Part shown: positions 12,296 through 23,760 of the stretch, piece after piece
Layout of the letters: each line of letters begins with the position of its first letter
Numbering within the stretch: the first letter of the stretch is position 1
DNA from: Symsagittifera roscoffensis
Taxonomy: Eukaryota > Xenacoelomorpha > Acoela > Convolutidae
Assembly (NCBI RefSeq): GCF_963678635.1
Contig: NC_087066.1
Span: 41,439,338 to 41,503,337 of the forward strand
DNA: 64,000 nucleotides
Reading direction: 5' to 3'
Notes under the pieces: model-generated
Database searches by the model: none
Seen by the model: only the letters and a program-made list of their open reading frames with translations
What the model was told of the DNA's origin: nothing
Made by a program: the position numbers and the translations under genes

Positions 12296-12612
12296 GGAGA
12301 TTGTTTATTCAAAACCTCCTCTACAAACTGTGAATTTCTCTATCTGTTGGTTTGCAGTCTATTCGACTGATCCAAAACCAATCTTTAAAAAGGCAAACTG
12401 TAAACTTCCTTTTTGGTCTTTTCCTAGTCGCGTTTTCTTAATTTGCCTTTTTTATTTTCCCAATCTTCTAAAAAAAAACTGTAAAGACAAGTTACTTGCA
12501 ATTTAAAAAATACATATTTTTCAAAATCCTTGGAATCTGTTCCTTCAATATCATTTTCCAGTCTGTTTTTCCGGTTTGACAGTATTTCAAGTTCATTTTC
12601 CACAGTTTGCAT

Positions 12613-12780
12613 TCATGCCCTGATGATGGTGGGAGTAGCAGAAGGTGTCTGTGTATGGCCTTCTGCCATGAGGTTGGCCTCCACTTCTATGGCCTCCTGA
12701 CATAGTGCACACGGGTAGCAGCACAACACGGCCATACAGTCTCCGAAGGAACTTCCATCGATACTTTTATGCTCACGCAC
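12613..12780 (-). CDS. PLAC8-family gene 2, exon 3
   Basis: 168 bp, identical to exon 3 of gene 1. The acceptor is ATATTAG, and it carries the CCYPCALCQEA signature and the stop. Confidence 0.87.
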   Translation of the reverse strand: MREHKSIDGSSFGDCMAVLCCYPCALCQEAIEVEANLMAEGHTQTPSATPTIIRA

Positions 12781-15700
12781 CTAATATAGATACAAGAAAG
12801 ATGCCCACAAAAACAAACAAAGCACCCGAGAAGAGACAAAAAACAACAATAATTAATGATGACCCATTTGTTTTCAATTTGATTCATAGATAATTTACAT
12901 TATCGTAGGCGATTAACCATGAAGGTAAGCACCAAAATTAAGAGCGTCAATAAGGCATAATTGTCAGCCTTTCGGAGTGTTGTTTTCCAATAAGCATAGT
13001 CAAACACATTTTGACGCTGAGGTCTCAAATTTTAAATTATTGTGAGCATTGGTATCATTTCACTATCCGATTGAAAATTCTTGTTGATCCGACCATTGAA
13101 AATGGAGAGGAACTTTGTATTGGGGTTTTTTACTTACTTTTTTCTTATTTCTACGCATAATCAGGTAACAAAAAATATCATCAGAACGGATCGAGCAATA
13201 TATCATACTAAAGCCCGTTCAGTCGCGATTCAAATGACATTAACAAACTTTGAAAAATCTACCAGTGGCGAGAAAAATCAGTACACAATTTTTGATATTT
13301 GTTCTAATTTCGAGTGAATATGTGAGCGAGCAGGCTTATTTTGTTTTTCAATTAAAAGCAATCACCGCAAATAATCATCGTCATGGGTGGAGTGATATAT
13401 CATACTAAAGACCTTTCAGCACTGATTCGAACGACAATTTATTTTTTCATAACATCCCAGTGTTGAGGAAAACCGGTTTTCAGAGTAAGTCAATTTTCGA
13501 GCGAGTCAAACAAGCGAGCAGGTTTATGTTAGAAGAATAAGCCTTGATACTTCAGTTGAACTCCAGTAAAAAAAAATGTTCGAAGTGGTCTTTAGCGCCA
13601 TCTTCGTATTAAAAACTTCAAAGTTTCGAAACCATTTCTGCAAAAAAAAACTATTGAAAAAAAATTAGAAATTGTTTTTGACTTTTTTTGTCATTTTTTG
13701 ACAAAAAAAAAATCGTTGCCCGATTGACTTACTTTACTCTGATTGTTGAATATGGCTAACTTCTAGGTTATCATCAGTTGCATTCATCTTATGACTCGCA
13801 ATCTAATTTTGGAAAAAAACCTGAAAAACATAAATTTGGAAAAAAAAAACTGAAAAACATTTTTTTTATTTTTTCAGATTATGGTTGGAAGATTCTCTGC
13901 TACTTGCATAGCCACCGGCTATCCTTGTTTTTCTTTGCGCTCAGAGACGACAACTGCAAACGGGCATGGTCTATCTAAGGGTGATCTAGACGGGTCTATT
14001 GGTTTTTAAAATACATGTCAAATTATATGATAGATTGCTTGATAGGGACCTTTTTGTTTTTAAGCAACTTTTTGTTATTGCTTGTAATACGGCAAAAGTT
14101 TGTAGAAAAAGGTTATGGAGACCACTTTTTTTGGTGCAAACATCACAGAAAATTCTTACTTGAATGAATCAATACGAGAGGCAAAACTGTGCACAGGCGT
14201 ACAATTTGGTATGTGTAGGTCTCTATAATCCACAGAAAAGTCTTTAAACAAGTTTAAAAAAATTTCGGAACAATAAAAAAAAACAAAGCAACAAAGGACT
14301 ATCAAAAAGATTGTCTTTGTTGCGGAATCCGCCTACAATTCTCAAAACACACAGTTTGCTCTCGTAAGGATTGCTTTAAGAGTATTCTCGATATTTTTAC
14401 TGCTCATGATGGTGGGTCATTGCGTTTACACAAAAACTATTAAGAAAAGGTTCTCAAAACGGAGTTTTGAAACAATTTTTGCATACGAGTTCTTATTTGC
14501 CTCCTGTATATTTTAAAATTTCTTTTTCTTATCTGAAACAATCTTTTCAAGATCTAAAGTTCAGATCTGAAATGGGTTGTGAAATAATAGAATAACGCTT
14601 GGATGTTTTCGGATTGGGTTAATTCACATTCAATCTCAGATCTGAAACTTTGTTCTCAAGATTATTTCAGATCTGAAATTTTAAATATCTTATCAACCAC
14701 CTGAAAATCAACTTATATAAGAAATAAAGAACTTCAGGTCTTGAAAAACATCCACTGTTTACTGGCTGCAGCGTTTTTTTTTGTATACTGTTGTTTTTGA
14801 AGTGCTTCAGAAGAGCTCGAAAAATCGATTTGTTCTAAAAAAAAAGGTCGAAAAACTTTTGTAAAAAAATTGAAACCCGGATATTACACATTTGTACATC
14901 AGAACTAAACTGCTTGTTTTCCTGTTCATAAATGCTGTGATAACGAACTCACCTTGACTCTCTGCACTATCGCGCTGATAAGGTTCGCTAGGGGGATGAG
15001 GAACGCACAGCCGTACAGGATGCAACTGTCCCCCATAGACTCCGCTATTTTTCCTACAAACAATTACAACAAGATACACAACCTGTAACAGTGGTAGGTG
15101 GGAGCGCTCCGCCAACAAAGTGTTGGGTGTGGGGGCTTGGGAGGGGGGGGGAGTAAGAGCAGGGAGTAAAACATTGTATTTTTAATGTTCCACTCTTCTG
15201 TTAATGCCGTTTTCTTTTTGCTCTTTTTTCTCTAACAAATTAGGCATCTAAGTTTATTTATTTGCGGTATGTGTTTAACGTCTAATATGAAAAATATACG
15301 TTTTGGGTAATAAAATTTTAGGTCAAAAAATATAAGTTTTTTCAAGTTATATAATTACAAATCAACTCATAAGAGTACATAGATACACCTGAAAGCAAAT
15401 CTGTTTCAGAGACACCTGAAAACGGATCTGTACATTCATTGATGATCTCACTGGCCAGACTGAATTTTATCTAAGTGGAATTACCTTCAAACACCAGCGG
15501 ATTTAGGGGGGGGGGGGAGGCGTACGCTTACTTCTCCCCTCAGTGATTCAGCCCACTGCTGACCCAAAGGGTCCCCCTTTGAACTATTTTGAGATATCAA
15601 TTTTCGGCTGACTGGCCCTAAAATTTAGCGCTTTTTTTGGACTGTGTTTTCAAAACACTTTTTTTGGCCTGTGTTTTCAAAAAATTGCCTGCGGCGCAGA

Positions 15701-17103
15701 AAAAAAATGTCACAATGGGGTACTTTCTCCCCTTTGGTACTTTTTAAGAAATCCACTTTTGGCCGACCGACCCTAAAATTTTTCTAAAGGCGCCTTCGGC
15801 GCCAATATTTACTAATTTTGAGGGGGGAGCGCGCGCCGAAAAAACGCAATTTTTTGACTGTTTTTTTTTCAAAAATATGCCTGCGGTGCAGAAAATTTTG
15901 CCAAAATAGGGGCAAAACAGTGCTTTGGGAGAGCTCAAAAAAATCGATTTGGTCGACCTAAAAAAAAGGCCGTCAAAGTTTTCGATTTCTTTTTGAAAAT
16001 CCGCCCCCCCCCCCCCCCCCCCTCGAGAAAATCCTAGATCCGCCCCTGGTTCAGACCCATGTTGATCCTTATCAAAACCTAAAACCTTTTTGTAATAATT
16101 AGTGTTGTTCCAGTAATGCAACCGTATAAAATTTCTGCAATCTTTCACTGATTTGGAAGCAGCAGTTTCATTAGTTTCAAAAACAGTACTGATTCAGTCT
16201 GGGAACAGCACTGCAATTTTTATCCTGATTTTATTACTGATCAGAGTTATCTACTACTTGCCCAGTACTATTGCAGATCTGTTTTTATACTGTTGCATTA
16301 CTGAAACAGTACTGATTTTTACTGGCGGACCAAAGCGGGTGTTTACTCAACCAATTATGACAAATAATTTTGTTTATCTATTGCGTAAAAACAAGTCACT
16401 TTTTTCCTTGCTGCTCCGATATTTCAATTGAAGTGTTTTAGTTTTTTCTAATGTTTTTTTTTGTTTTCCACGCAAAATCAGGTGCCACAAATAATCATTG
16501 GATTGGGTCGAGTGATATATCATATTAAATCCATTTCAGTCATTGAAAGATTTTGTAAAACTTTCTCAGTGTCGAAAAAAATCAGTTGATTTTTGGTCTA
16601 ATTTCAGGCTAATAAGGTGAGGCAGAGGTTCAACAGGTTTACAAAAGCTTATTCATGCTTAATTCAAAGTTTTTGAATTATTTTAACATCTTTTTGTTCG
16701 TCTTTCTAGTCATTTTTCTATAAAAACAGTTTTTCAATTGGTTTTTTATTATGATTGTAGAATATGCCTAAGTGCTATTTTTTCGTTCAGAATTTTTATC
16801 ACACCACTCAGAAAAAACTACACTAATTTGAAAAAAAATATATCAAGATTTTGGTGGGAACATTCTGTGCTACTGGAACCGCAACCGGCTATCCTTGTTT
16901 ACTTGTTATCATGAAATAAAAATTAAAAATATGAAAAAAAAGGTTGTTGGTTGAAACAGTAGAAAAGTCTGAAATCCATTCGTCATGTTTCAGACGACAG
17001 TTTAAAAACGATTACCTTGTACGTAGCATGGGACAAGAAACACGCAAATTGTGATTTTGCAGTCGCTGAAACAGCCAAAAAGACTTTCTTTCCACTCAGT
17101 CAT
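12613..17103 (-). CDS. PLAC8-family cysteine-rich protein, gene 2 (3 exons)
   Basis: Exons 17103-17016, 15053-14953 and 12780-12613 (stop TGA) give 118 aa with the same lengths, phases and splice signals as gene 1. All three exons read identically to gene 1, including CCYPCALCQEA in exon 3 and the hydrophobic stretch in exon 2. The flanking introns differ: intron 1 contains a longer TIR element (15495-16048), and there are many point changes around exon 1. An in-frame TAA lies two codons before the ATG. Both copies look intact, so the locus should give a double dose of the same protein. The perfect exon identity despite diverged introns near exon 1 suggests purifying selection or gene conversion. 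Confidence 0.87.
13079..13930 (+). repeat. Dispersed repeat R1, copy in unit B
   Basis: Paralogue of 5167-6020 with nearly identical sequence. It lies in intron 2 of PLAC8-family gene 2. One internal codon change (GAGTGAATA for GAGCGAATA) shortens an incidental open frame relative to unit A. Confidence 0.55.
14953..15053 (-). CDS. PLAC8-family gene 2, exon 2
   Basis: 101 bp, identical to exon 2 of gene 1, with acceptor GTTTGTAG and donor GTGAGT. Confidence 0.86.
15495..16048. mobile_element. MITE-like element with CAGGGGCGGATCTAGG ends, unit B
   Basis: The left end is CAGCGGATTTAGGGGGGG. The right end, reverse-complemented, is CAGGGGCGGATCTAGGATTT. Flanks TTCAAAC and TTCAGAC may be a decayed 7-8 bp target duplication, as expected for hAT-like elements. 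The interior has an internal partial repeat (ACTGTGTTTTCAAAA / CCTGTGTTTTCAAAA) and a 20-plus C run near 16005. An open frame across it (15744-16148, minus) is a by-product of the repeat. Confidence 0.6.
16452..16900 (+). repeat. Dispersed repeat R1, second copy in unit B
   Basis: Paralogue of 8317-8770. It carries CCACGCAAAATCAGGTGCCA, GGGTCGAGTGATATATCAT, a right end with CATTCTGTGCTACTGGAACC and CCGGCTATCCTTGTTTAC. It lies just downstream of exon 1 within intron 1 of PLAC8-family gene 2. Confidence 0.5.
17016..17103 (-). CDS. PLAC8-family gene 2, exon 1
   Basis: 88 bp, identical to exon 1 of gene 1 although the flanking DNA is only about 90 % similar by eye. The donor is GTAATC. Confidence 0.85.
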
Positions 17104-17639
17104 GATTTAAGAGACTATTTAACATACGAAAAAAACTTGGCAGTTTTGCATACAATTTGCTGAAAATACTCGAATAAAAGTTTACTCAAGTTTTTAGTGT
17201 CGACTCTTTGAATGGTTTTGATGGCCTTGTGAACTTGTGATAATTCGTGAGATTTGTTTCCTGTTCGTTGGTATGTTCCAATTGTTGGAGCGAGTACTAT
17301 TTGAACAGTTTCTTTTGTCTTGGCAACCACATTGTGCGTTGAGATTTCGAAGTGCTGTTGTTTCACTTGTGAGAAAATGAAGACAATTGAGGCCGAGGAA
17401 AGGAATGGGCCAAAAACCAAACACTCTAAGGAAACCAACTTCTGTGCATATATTTGTATCTATGATTTAGCTGCTCAAGTTAGGACGCATCTCAAATTGG
17501 AAGCATTCAATTTTAAATACGCATCTGATTTGATCAGAGCCCATATTTTACTATGTACACTCAACTCTTATAATGGTAACTTACTTCAGTGCGCAGAGTA
17601 ATCGATATCTTAGCTTGAATATGCTTATAAAGTGTTGTT

Positions 17640-18136
17640 CAGACTTTCGAAGAAACCGGAATATTTATGCTCAGTATGTTTTTTTATTCAGTCAATTTTC
17701 ACCGATCGAAATCATAATTTTTAACAAAAAATTTTTATACCCCAGTGAAGATATCGACTTCCTGAACTCAGATTTAAAAAGATATTTTACCTCCGGTTAT
17801 TTTTCGTGAAGTTCTGGGGGATTAAATTTTGCCAAATTTGCCTTGCTCTGGACTAAATTAGGCGCGCTTTGAAAAATTAATTCAGAATGCTGAGAGCGCA
17901 ACGCGAATTATTTATGCGTGGTGAATTATCCCGCACAACAAAATCGTTCCAAATTGAATTGAGGCTAGCTAATTGGATCGGTCGTTTTTATTTCGTAGGA
18001 CTCAACATTTCACACTTTGATATTTTCTAAAAATTATAGATTTTCAATGTTTACTTCTCCCACAAACTATTCGATATGAACTGAGGGACTGTCGGAATAT
18101 TTAGGGCCTTGCCTTGATATACAAGCAGTCTTTTTA
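17640..18136. mobile_element. Foldback family F1, diverged half-element
   Basis: It resembles the right half of the full element at 18166-19429: ACTTTCGAAGAAACCGGAATATT, GATATTTTACCTCCG, AAGTTCTGGGGG, and an end GTCGGAATATTTAGGGCCTT..ATACAAGCAGTCTT. The left half is missing. Confidence 0.5.
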
Positions 18137-18165
18137 GAGCTAAAGCGTGCTTCAACAGAAAAATT

Positions 18166-19429
18166 AACAAGACTGCTCGCATCAGGGCAAAGCCTTAAAT
18201 GTCCGACTGCCTTTCAAGATTTTATGGAGCAGTAATAACATTTAAAAAATAAATATAACAAAAACAAGTGAAAACTTTTTTTTTAATTTGAATTTTTTAA
18301 ATAAAAATCATCCCCTCACACGCCATATAAAGTACCAAAGGATAAATTTCGCTCCTTGTAACAAATCATTTATGGCGAATAAGTTTCTTTCAACCAATTT
18401 GGAACAATTTTAGGACGGATTAACTCTCCGCTTACGCGTTAATAGCGCAAAATATATCGGGCGTTAATTGTCCCAAATTGGCCAAAATGGCCATCTTTAA
18501 ACCTCCATATCTTTCTATCTTTCTGAAAAACGATCACAGAAGAAAACCCTTTCCAAATTTGAGCTCGGGACAACAATACTTTTTGAATGATATAAAAAAA
18601 TTCCGTCAAAAAGGGCTAGTTAAAAAGTTGAAATATGTCTGAAGAAAAAAACCCACCCCGAGCACAAATATTCCGTTACTTTCGTATCGAAAGTCGGGAA
18701 AATAATTGTTCCAACTTTCGATACGAAAGTAACGGAATATTTGTGCTCAGGGTGGGTGTTTTTTTCTTCAGACAAATTTCGACTTTTTAACTAGCCATTT
18801 TTGACGGAATTTTTTAATATCATTCGAAAATTATTGTTGTCTTGAGCTTAAATTTGAAAAGATATTTTACCTGTGATCATTTTTCGTAAAGTTACGGGGG
18901 TTTAAAATTGCCATTTTGGCCAATTTGGGACAATTAACGTGCGATATATTTCGCGCTATTAACGCATAAGCGGAGAGTTAATCCGTCTTAGAAATCGTTC
19001 CAAATTGGTTACAAGATGCTTATTTACCATAATTGATTTTTTACAAGGAGCGAAATTTATCTTTTTGTACTTAATATGGCGTGTGGGATGATGATTTTCA
19101 AAAAAAAAATCGAATTTTGGAAAAAAAAATCATTTCGTTTTAATTCATTTATTTTTTTAATATTATTACTGTTTAATCCGTCTTAGAAATCGCTCCAAAT
19201 TGGTTGAAAGAAGCTTATTTGCCATAATTGATTTGTTACAAGGAGCAAAACCTGTGCTTTTGTACTTAATATGGCGTGCGGGCGGATGATTTTCATTAAA
19301 AAATTCAAATTTCAGGGGAAAAAATTTTCATTTGTTTTAACTCATTTAATTTTTTGTTATTACTGCTCCATAAACATTAAATTGCGGTCGGAACATTCAG
19401 GGCTTCGCCCTGATACGAGCAGTCTTGTT
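18166..19429. mobile_element. Foldback family F1, complete element 1 (1264 bp)
   Basis: The terminal inverted repeats start AACAAGACTGCTCG and end CGAGCAGTCTTGTT, with AGGGC(T/A)(T/A)(C/T)GCCCT-like hairpins just inside. The arms are mutually complementary over hundreds of bases up to a centre near 18700, where AACTTTCGATACGAAAGT is itself palindromic. There is no open frame. A long hairpin RNA or DNA cruciform is expected. Confidence 0.75.
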
Positions 19430-19634
19430 CTGTTAGTATTGGATTGAAAGATCAATTTAACCAAGAAAACAATGGGATTGAGATTTTTCATTCCGATTCC
19501 CGTGGGAATGAAAGATGCATTTTATCTATATGAATAGCCGCATCTAAAAATCTTTCAATTTTGAAAAATTGATAAGTTTTCCAAAAAATTAAAGCAAAAA
19601 CTCTAAAAAAAAATATCTTAATGAATATCTTGTT

Positions 19635-20131
19635 CAGACTTTCGAAGAAACCGGAATATTTCTGCTCAGTATGTTTTTTTATTCAGTCAATTTTCACCGA
19701 TCGAAATCATAATTTTCAACAAAAAATTTTTATACCCCAGTGAAGATATCGACTTCCTGAACTCAGATTTAAAAATATATTTTACCTCCGATTATTTTTT
19801 GTGAAGTTCTGGGGGATTAAATTTTGCCAAATTTGCCTTGCTGTGGCCTAAATTAGGCGCGCTTTGAAAAATTAATTCATAATGCTGAGAGCGCAACGCG
19901 AATTATTTATGCGTGGTGAATTATCCCTCACAACAAAATCGTTCCAAATTGAATTGAGGCTAGCTAATTGGATCGGTCGTTTTTATTTCGTAGGACTCAA
20001 CATTTCACACTTTGATATTTTCTAAAAATTATAGATTTTCAATGTTTACTTCTCCCACAAACTATTCGATATGAACTGAGGGACTGTCGGAATATTTAGG
20101 GCCTTGCCTTGATATACAAGCAGTCTTTTTA
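19635..20131. mobile_element. Foldback family F1, half-element in second tandem copy
   Basis: Copy of 17640-18136 created by the 2-kb tandem duplication, with the same missing left half. Confidence 0.5.
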
Positions 20132-20160
20132 GAGCTAAAGCGTGCTTCAACAGAAAAATT

Positions 20161-21426
20161 AACAAGACTGCTTGCATCAGGGCAAAGCCTTAAATGTCCG
20201 ACTGCCTTTCAAGATTTTATGGAGCAGTAATAACATTTAAAAAATAAATATAACAAAAACAAGTGAAAACTTTTTTTTTAATTTGAATTTTTTAAATAAA
20301 AATCATCCCCTCACACGCCATATAAAGTACCAAAAGATAAATTTCGCTCCTTGTAACAAATCATTTATGGCGAATAAGTTTCTTTCAACCAATTTGGAAC
20401 AATTTTAGGACGGATTAACTCTCCGCTTACGCGTTAATAGCGCAAAATATATCGGGCGTTAATTGTCCCAAATTGGCCAAAATGGCCATCTTTAAACCTC
20501 CATATCTTTCTATCTTTCTGAAAAACGATCACAGAAGAAAAACCTTTCCAAATTTGAGCTCAGGACAACAATACCTTTTGAATGATATAAAAAAATTCCG
20601 TCAAAAAGGGCTAGTTAAAAAGTTGAAATATGTCTGAAGAAAAAAACCCACCCCGAGCACAAATATTCCGTTACTTTCGTATCAAAAGTCGGGAAAATAA
20701 TTGTTCCAACTTTCGATACGAAAATAACGGAATATTTGTGCTCGGGGTGGGTGTTTTTTTCTTCAGACAAATTTCGACTTTTTAACTAGCCATTTTTGAC
20801 GGAATTTTTTAATATCATTCGAAAATTATTGTTGTCTTGAGCTTAAATTTGAAAAGATATTTTACCTGTGATCATTTTTCGTAAAGTTACGGGGGTTTAA
20901 AATTGCCATTTTGGCCAATTTGGGACAATTAACGTGCGATATATTTCGCGCTATTAACGCATAAGCGGAGAGTTAATCCGTCTTAGAGATCGTTCCAAAA
21001 TGGTTACCAGATGCTTATTTACCATAATTGATTTGTTACAAGGAGCGAAATTTATCCTTTTGTACTTAATATGGCGTGTGGGATGATGATTTTCAAAAAA
21101 AAAATCGAATTTTGGAAAAAAAATCATTTCGTTTTAATTCATTTATTTTTTTAATATTATTACTGTTTAATCCGTCTTAGAAATCGCTCCAAATTGGTTG
21201 AAAGAAGCTTATTTGCCATAATTGATTTGTTACAAGGAGCAAAACCTGTACTTTTGTACTTAGTATGGCGTGCGGGCGGATGATTTTCATTAAAAAATTC
21301 AAATTTCAGGGGAAAAAGTTTTCATTTGTTTTAACTCATTTAATTTTTTGTTATTACTGCTCCATCATAAACATTAAATTGCGGTCGGAACATTCAGGGC
21401 TTCGCCCTGATACGAGCAGTCTTGTT
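20161..21426. mobile_element. Foldback family F1, complete element 2 (1266 bp)
   Basis: Near-identical copy of the 18166 element, produced together with its flanks by tandem duplication rather than by a new insertion, because the flanks are duplicated too. Confidence 0.75.
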
Positions 21427-21899
21427 CTGTTAGTATTGGATTGAAAGATCAATTTAACCAAGAAAACAATGGGATTGAGATTTTTCATTCCGATTCCCGT
21501 GGGAATGAAAGATGCATTTTATCTATATGAATAGCCGCATCTAAAAATCTTTCAATTTTGAAAAATTGATAAGTTTTCCAAAAATTTAAAGCAAAAACTC
21601 TAAAAAAAAATATCTTAATTTTTCTGTGAGCCTCACTTAGGCTACAAGAATAAAATGTTTGCGTTGCCAATTTTTTTTTGTGTGGAAAACGTGGTGTTTC
21701 TTATGGAATTTTGAAAAGAAAATTAGTGGAAATAGGAAAATAATTGGAACAAAAATTCATTCACACGGAAAAATTCCAGTGAAAAACTCTTTTCTGTGAA
21801 AGGGACTTGTGAAAAATTCCATTTTGCAAGTTCAAGTAATTTTTGATGCAATACATTTTTGATTTAAACGAAAAAATAAAATTGGCTGCAAAAAACACC

Positions 21900-23414
21900 A
21901 AAAACGGAAAAAAAATTGTTTATCTTCTCGTTGAAATCAAAAAAGTGTTATAGTTAGGGTTGAAATTTCGACACGAACTAAATAAAAATGTTTTAGAGGA
22001 GCTGAGAAGATCAAAACCTGACAATTCATGTTTTCAGGGCAAAAAACTGGCCAGTTTATCACTACTAGTTTCAGGGCTGCTCTCGCTCTGAGAATATCCT
22101 TGCAAACAAAACAAGGCATTTAAATTTATGGGCCCAAATTTATTTTTTGCTAAACTTATGTGTCTGATTTCATACTGCAGAGAAACGGATAAAAGCTAAG
22201 TGGTCCGGTGTCATCAAACGGTCGAATCTCTTTATACGATATTGACAGCAAAAGGTCTTGGGCGCTGATACCAGAACAATGGACAGAACTTAGAGACAAC
22301 ATAACTGTTTATGAGAATCCTGTACAAGGATCGGAACGGTCAATGTTCAAAAAAACTTGCTGGATTAGTTCGTTTGATGGTTTATTTTGATCATCAGCGA
22401 AAAAATATCCCGTAAATTTGAGACGACTTTTTTTTAAATCGGGCGGATCTCTTTGAGTTCTTTTATTGTCGTTTTTTCGCGGCATGAAAAATTAATCAAA
22501 TATTAACCTTCAAAAGAAACATTTGATCCCATACATTTATTATCCTTGCTATGTTTGCGATTAAGTTTTCACATCAAGAACAGCTCTGAAACTAGGTATG
22601 ATGAAATGGCTACTGATACACTTGTAAAATAAAGTGTTCTAGATTTTCATCCAGCTAGCTCATTTCAAAGGTTTCATGCAGCATAATTCGAATTCCAACC
22701 CTATTTTGTAATCAGTTTCAGAAAAATTGACAAAAACGAGAAGAAAAAACTCTTTCATTTGCTCTTTGAAAGCAAAAAAAAATGTAAATTTTAAGTATTG
22801 TGACTGTAGAAACAAAAATTTTCTCCAAGAGATGAATATCGAAATCTCGTAGAAATTGTTTGCATCTAGCAGTCACACGGTTGAAATAATTACCTTTACA
22901 AAATCAATTTACTTTAATTATTCAAGAGCCGACTAGTTTGCATTTCGCATAAGTCGTAATTATTTACAAAATGATCGTTATCGATTATTAGATGCCAGAT
23001 CTACATGAGCTAGCTCAGATGTTTTGCGAACTTAGAAACAATGCACTAGATTACTCTCAGTAAACTTTTCAGTAAACTTGTGAAAATGTGAAATCTTCGA
23101 AAAAAACTTTGACCTCTAAACCATTCAAATTTTTACACTTTTTGTGCCTTTTCTGCTTTTATACTTAAAAAACATTGTTTTTAACTTAAATTCCTTTTAA
23201 TAATTGAGTTGAATTTAAAAAAAAAGTTCAAATCGCTGAACCTAAAAGCTGTTTTAACTTTTGCTGTAAATGAGAAAAAGAACTAAAAATTATCGTAATT
23301 TATATCTTGTTTTCACGTCCCTTTTTGGCACGTAAACATAGCTAACAAACTACTACGAAGTTTCAAGTTAATAAAAAAAACTTGAGTCCATTATGTGCTC
23401 GTTTCTATTGACTT
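21900..23414. other. Right end of unit B, no gene recognised
   Basis: Scattered blocks match 10500-11250 (for example GATTATTAGATNCCAGATCTAC and GAGCTAGCTCAGATGTTTTGC), with additional sequence not present in unit A. No exon could be supported. Confidence 0.45.
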
Positions 23415-23740
23415 TAAACGAACAAATATATGGCGTCTAAACTCTTCGAAATTGAACTTCTCCGATGGAATTGACGCAATTTGAAACAAAATTATTCCAC
23501 TAGTAAGTTTGACAACAAAAACAGACTTTTCAATTTTTTTAGGAAATAGCGTTCCTAACTTTTCCTTTAAATTGACTGGATATTTATGATGTCATAATAT
23601 GTCACATTCTTTTTGTGATGTATCAGAGGGATCAGAAAACTTCCCTCGCTTTTTCATGTGACTCTTTACAGCAATTCAGGGCGGTTTATATCTAAAAAGT
23701 TTAGGCAATTTCTACACAGGTAGCACAAAAAAACTACACA

Positions 23741-23760
23741 GAGGCGAAGCTGCGCTTTGC
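23741..23760. repeat. GAGGCGAAGCTGCGCTTYGC hairpin motif, copy 1
   Basis: GCGAAG-CTGCG-CTTTGC can form a short hairpin. The surrounding CACAGAGGCGAAGC...GCAAA.AC..GCGA pattern recurs at 30489 and 40706. Confidence 0.5.

Larger units (their letters stand above)
17635..19629. repeat. 2-kb tandem duplication within unit B, copy 1
   Basis: The block from TTGTTCAGACTTTCGAAGAA to TATCTTAATGAATATC is followed at 19630 by a second, nearly identical copy. It contains a half foldback element and a complete foldback element (18166-19429). Confidence 0.85.
19630..21619. repeat. 2-kb tandem duplication within unit B, copy 2
   Basis: Near-identical to 17635-19629, with a handful of substitutions and small indels. 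The junction carries a few filler bases (GAATATC), and the copy ends where TATCTTAATTTTTCTG leaves the repeat. Confidence 0.85.
11253..23414. repeat. Segmental tandem duplication, unit B
   Basis: Its start repeats the unit A start, and its end is recognised by TCGTTTCTATTGACT at about 23400-23414, matching the unit A end at 11240-11252. It carries PLAC8-family gene 2. It is longer than unit A mainly because of the foldback-element array at 17635-21619 and an extra block around 21900-22950. Confidence 0.8.

Noticed and set aside
15744-16148. 134-aa minus-strand open frame with a Gly-rich stretch
   Set aside because: It reads through the MITE-like element with CAGGGGCGGATC ends. The Gly run is the translated poly-C tract, and the frame is not kept in the unit A copy.
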